Source: Pseudomonas alcaliphila JAB1 (GTDB taxonomy: Bacteria; Pseudomonadota; Gammaproteobacteria; Pseudomonadales; Pseudomonadaceae). Taken from it: a DNA stretch of 64,000 nucleotides. Location of the stretch: assembly GCF_001941865.1 (NCBI RefSeq), contig NZ_CP016162.1:3223501-3287500 (forward strand), written 5' to 3'. Every line of letters starts with the position of its first letter. Positions within the stretch are counted from its first letter, which is position 1. A program made the position numbers and the translations under genes. Below, piece after piece: positions 62,443-64,000 of this stretch. The notes beneath the pieces were generated by a model. The model was given only the letters and a program-made list of their open reading frames with translations. It ran no database searches and had not been told where the DNA came from.

Positions 62443-64000
62443 TTAGCGGAAAGCACCTATCAATGTATCGAACAGACTGCGCGCAGTTTGAATGATTTGT
62501 GCCGATGCCTGGTAATACTGCTGAAACTTGATGAGATTGGCCGCTTCCTCGTCCAGGTTGACGCCTGAAAGTGAGTCGCGGTTATCTGTGGCCTGCTTGA
62601 GGATAGTGCTGGTCGCATCATCATCCATGCGGGCCTGGGCGGTCAGGGTGCCGACTCGCTCCACCAGTTCTCCGTATGAGTCGGAAAAACTCATACCGAT
62701 ATTTCCTGCAGCACCAGAGCTCACCCCCACCACCGCACGGTTCTGCAGATTGGCCAGCTCCAGAGCGTTGCGGTTATCGGAAACGCCTTTGTCGTTAAGC
62801 CCCAAACTGAAGCTGTCGCCGTCCTGAGGACGACCACTGAAGCTCTGTTCGACGGTGTAGCTCTGGGTAACCCCACCTACCGTGACCTGCACGGCGAATG
62901 ACAATGTGTTGTTCTGACCCGGTACTACTGGCAACGAAGTAAGTGGCACCGAAGCTGGCGGTGCCGTCGTGATGCTCATGCCCGCCGGCAGCGGAGTCTG
63001 GAAGACCAGTTCGCCGGCCGTCTCGTCGTAACGCATGCTCAACTGGCCGAAAGCGCTTATGTTGGCCTGCTGCAAGGGGTCGGAGACGAAGCCGTCATTG
63101 GGGAAGCCGACAGGCGGGTTCGCTGGATCCAGAACTGCCTTGATAGCAGGCTGCCCTATTTGCCCAGTTCCCCGGTTTTGCTGATTGGCCTCACCGCGTA
63201 GTGGCGCCGCAAAAGCCAGCTGATCAGGTTGATCCAGCTGCGCCCCGATATCGAATGCCCCGTTACGCGTCGGCTGCAGCAGTAAACGGTCGCCGGCAAA
63301 TGGAGTTCCACTCAGGGTAACGCTGAAGCCTTGGTCGCGACCGGCGCTGTCACTAAAGCGAAGCTCGGGAAAGTTACTGGCATCAACGGTGATATCTGCG
63401 TTGTCGCTGAGCCGGCGCGCCTTATAGTTGGTGCCGTCGAACTCCAGGCGATAGTCACTGGCGTGCAGTACACGGCTGTTGTCTATCGACAAACCGCCGC
63501 TGACTTGAGAAATGTTGTCTGAAAAGGCGCGCACGCGCTGAGACATCAATGCAGGGCTATTGAGATCCTTGAACAGACTGGCGCCCACATTCCCCTTCAG
63601 ATCCAGCCCCTGCCCGAGCTGACTGTTGACCTCCTCGCTAACCGCGATAGCCATCCGACCGAGAGCGTTGAAGCTCGAGTCCAGCACTTCTTCACGATAG
63701 CGAATCAGCCCACCCAGCTCACCGCCGGTAATCTGCGTGGTAATCGACTGGCGCGAGCCACCGCTGACGAAGTCGATGTCAAAACGCGTAGGATCGGAGC
63801 GCCCCGATACAGCTTCCAAGCGGTTGGCGGTGTTACCGACCACCAATGGCTGACCACTGCCAATGAACAGGTTGTAGCTGTTATCGTCCTGCGGCACGAC
63901 CGTGACGCCAATGTATTCAGATAGCTGCCTTACCGCCTCATCTCGCGCATCGAGCAAATCGTTGGGCGGAGCTCCCGCAGAGGACGCCAACGCAATTGCC
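62443..64000 (-). CDS. flgK: Flagellar hook-associated protein 1 FlgK (partial, 5' end outside window)
   Basis: The C-terminal 519 codons of flgK are present, open at the window edge. The visible part begins with AIALASSAGAPPNDLLDARDEA, the conserved FlgK region before the D2 domain, and ends with DEEAANLIKFQQYYQASAQIIQTARSLFDTLIGAFR, the FlgK C-terminal helix. It joins hook and filament together with FlgL, encoded 103 bases downstream. Confidence 0.96.
   Translation of the reverse strand, partial: AIALASSAGAPPNDLLDARDEAVRQLSEYIGVTVVPQDDNSYNLFIGSGQPLVVGNTANRLEAVSGRSDPTRFDIDFVSGGSRQSITTQITGGELGGLIRYREEVLDSSFNALGRMAIAVSEEVNSQLGQGLDLKGNVGASLFKDLNSPALMSQRVRAFSDNISQVSGGLSIDNSRVLHASDYRLEFDGTNYKARRLSDNADITVDASNFPELRFSDSAGRDQGFSVTLSGTPFAGDRLLLQPTRNGAFDIGAQLDQPDQLAFAAPLRGEANQQNRGTGQIGQPAIKAVLDPANPPVGFPNDGFVSDPLQQANISAFGQLSMRYDETAGELVFQTPLPAGMSITTAPPASVPLTSLPVVPGQNNTLSFAVQVTVGGVTQSYTVEQSFSGRPQDGDSFSLGLNDKGVSDNRNALELANLQNRAVVGVSSGAAGNIGMSFSDSYGELVERVGTLTAQARMDDDATSTILKQATDNRDSLSGVNLDEEAANLIKFQQYYQASAQIIQTARSLFDTLIGAFR

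Overview
The window is a single-strand flagellar and chemotaxis superlocus from a Pseudomonas-type gammaproteobacterium. The evidence is the gene content and order (fleQ, fleSR, fleN/flhF, flaG, motCD, parC/parP, hptB-hsbR-hsbA), FleQ/RpoN-style regulation and Pseudomonas-like protein sequences. All 61 genes I call lie on the minus strand, so transcription runs from 64000 towards 1. No plus-strand gene, tRNA, rRNA, CRISPR array or intact insertion sequence was seen. The species cannot be fixed. In P. aeruginosa these blocks are dispersed, so one continuous block points to another Pseudomonas lineage.

Layout in transcription order. (1) 64000-61098: flgK (cut by the window edge) and flgL, the hook-filament junction. 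(2) 60889-38466: a 20-gene, tightly overlapping flagellar glycosylation operon behind a candidate sigma-54 promoter at 60944-60960. It carries the pseudaminic acid pathway: pseB, pseC, pseH, pseG and pseI, plus a cytidylyltransferase domain fused to a second NeuB-type synthase. It also has modification genes (ACP, AMP-ligase, SDR, formyltransferase, PIG-L deacetylase, SGNH esterase), a glycerol-phosphate arm (TagD-like and TagB/TagF-like), a DegT aminotransferase, WbqC, an ATP-grasp/HAD fusion, the large glycosyltransferase fgtA, and two paralogous proteins with a GT29-sialyltransferase-like motif. (3) 37852-33357: fliC, flaG, fliD, two fliS paralogues and a fliT/fleP-like gene. (4) 33099-28687: the master regulator fleQ and the fleSR two-component system. 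(5) 28472-22703: fliEFGHIJ, the basal body, switch and export ATPase. (6) 22617-20237: hsbA, hsbR and hptB, an anti-sigma-antagonist branch embedded in the flagellar genes. (7) 20169-13230: fliKLMNOPQR and flhB, hook-length control, C-ring and export gate. (8) 13077-7933: flhA, flhF, fleN and fliA, export, flagellar number and position, and sigma-28. (9) 7832-1: cheYZAB, motCD, parC and a partial parP, for chemotaxis, the second stator and polar array positioning.

The regulatory sites I could read fit the known hierarchy. FleQ and sigma-54 would drive fleSR, fliE, fliK, fliL, flhA and probably the glycan operon. FleSR would act next, and FliA would drive fliC, the second fliS-fliT pair and possibly cheY.

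The part most likely to hold something undescribed is the glycan operon. It contains two distinct nonulosonate synthases, no Maf-type flagellin transferase that I could recognise, and two GT29-like proteins that could fill that role. It also links nonulosonate biosynthesis to CDP-glycerol chemistry and N-formylation.
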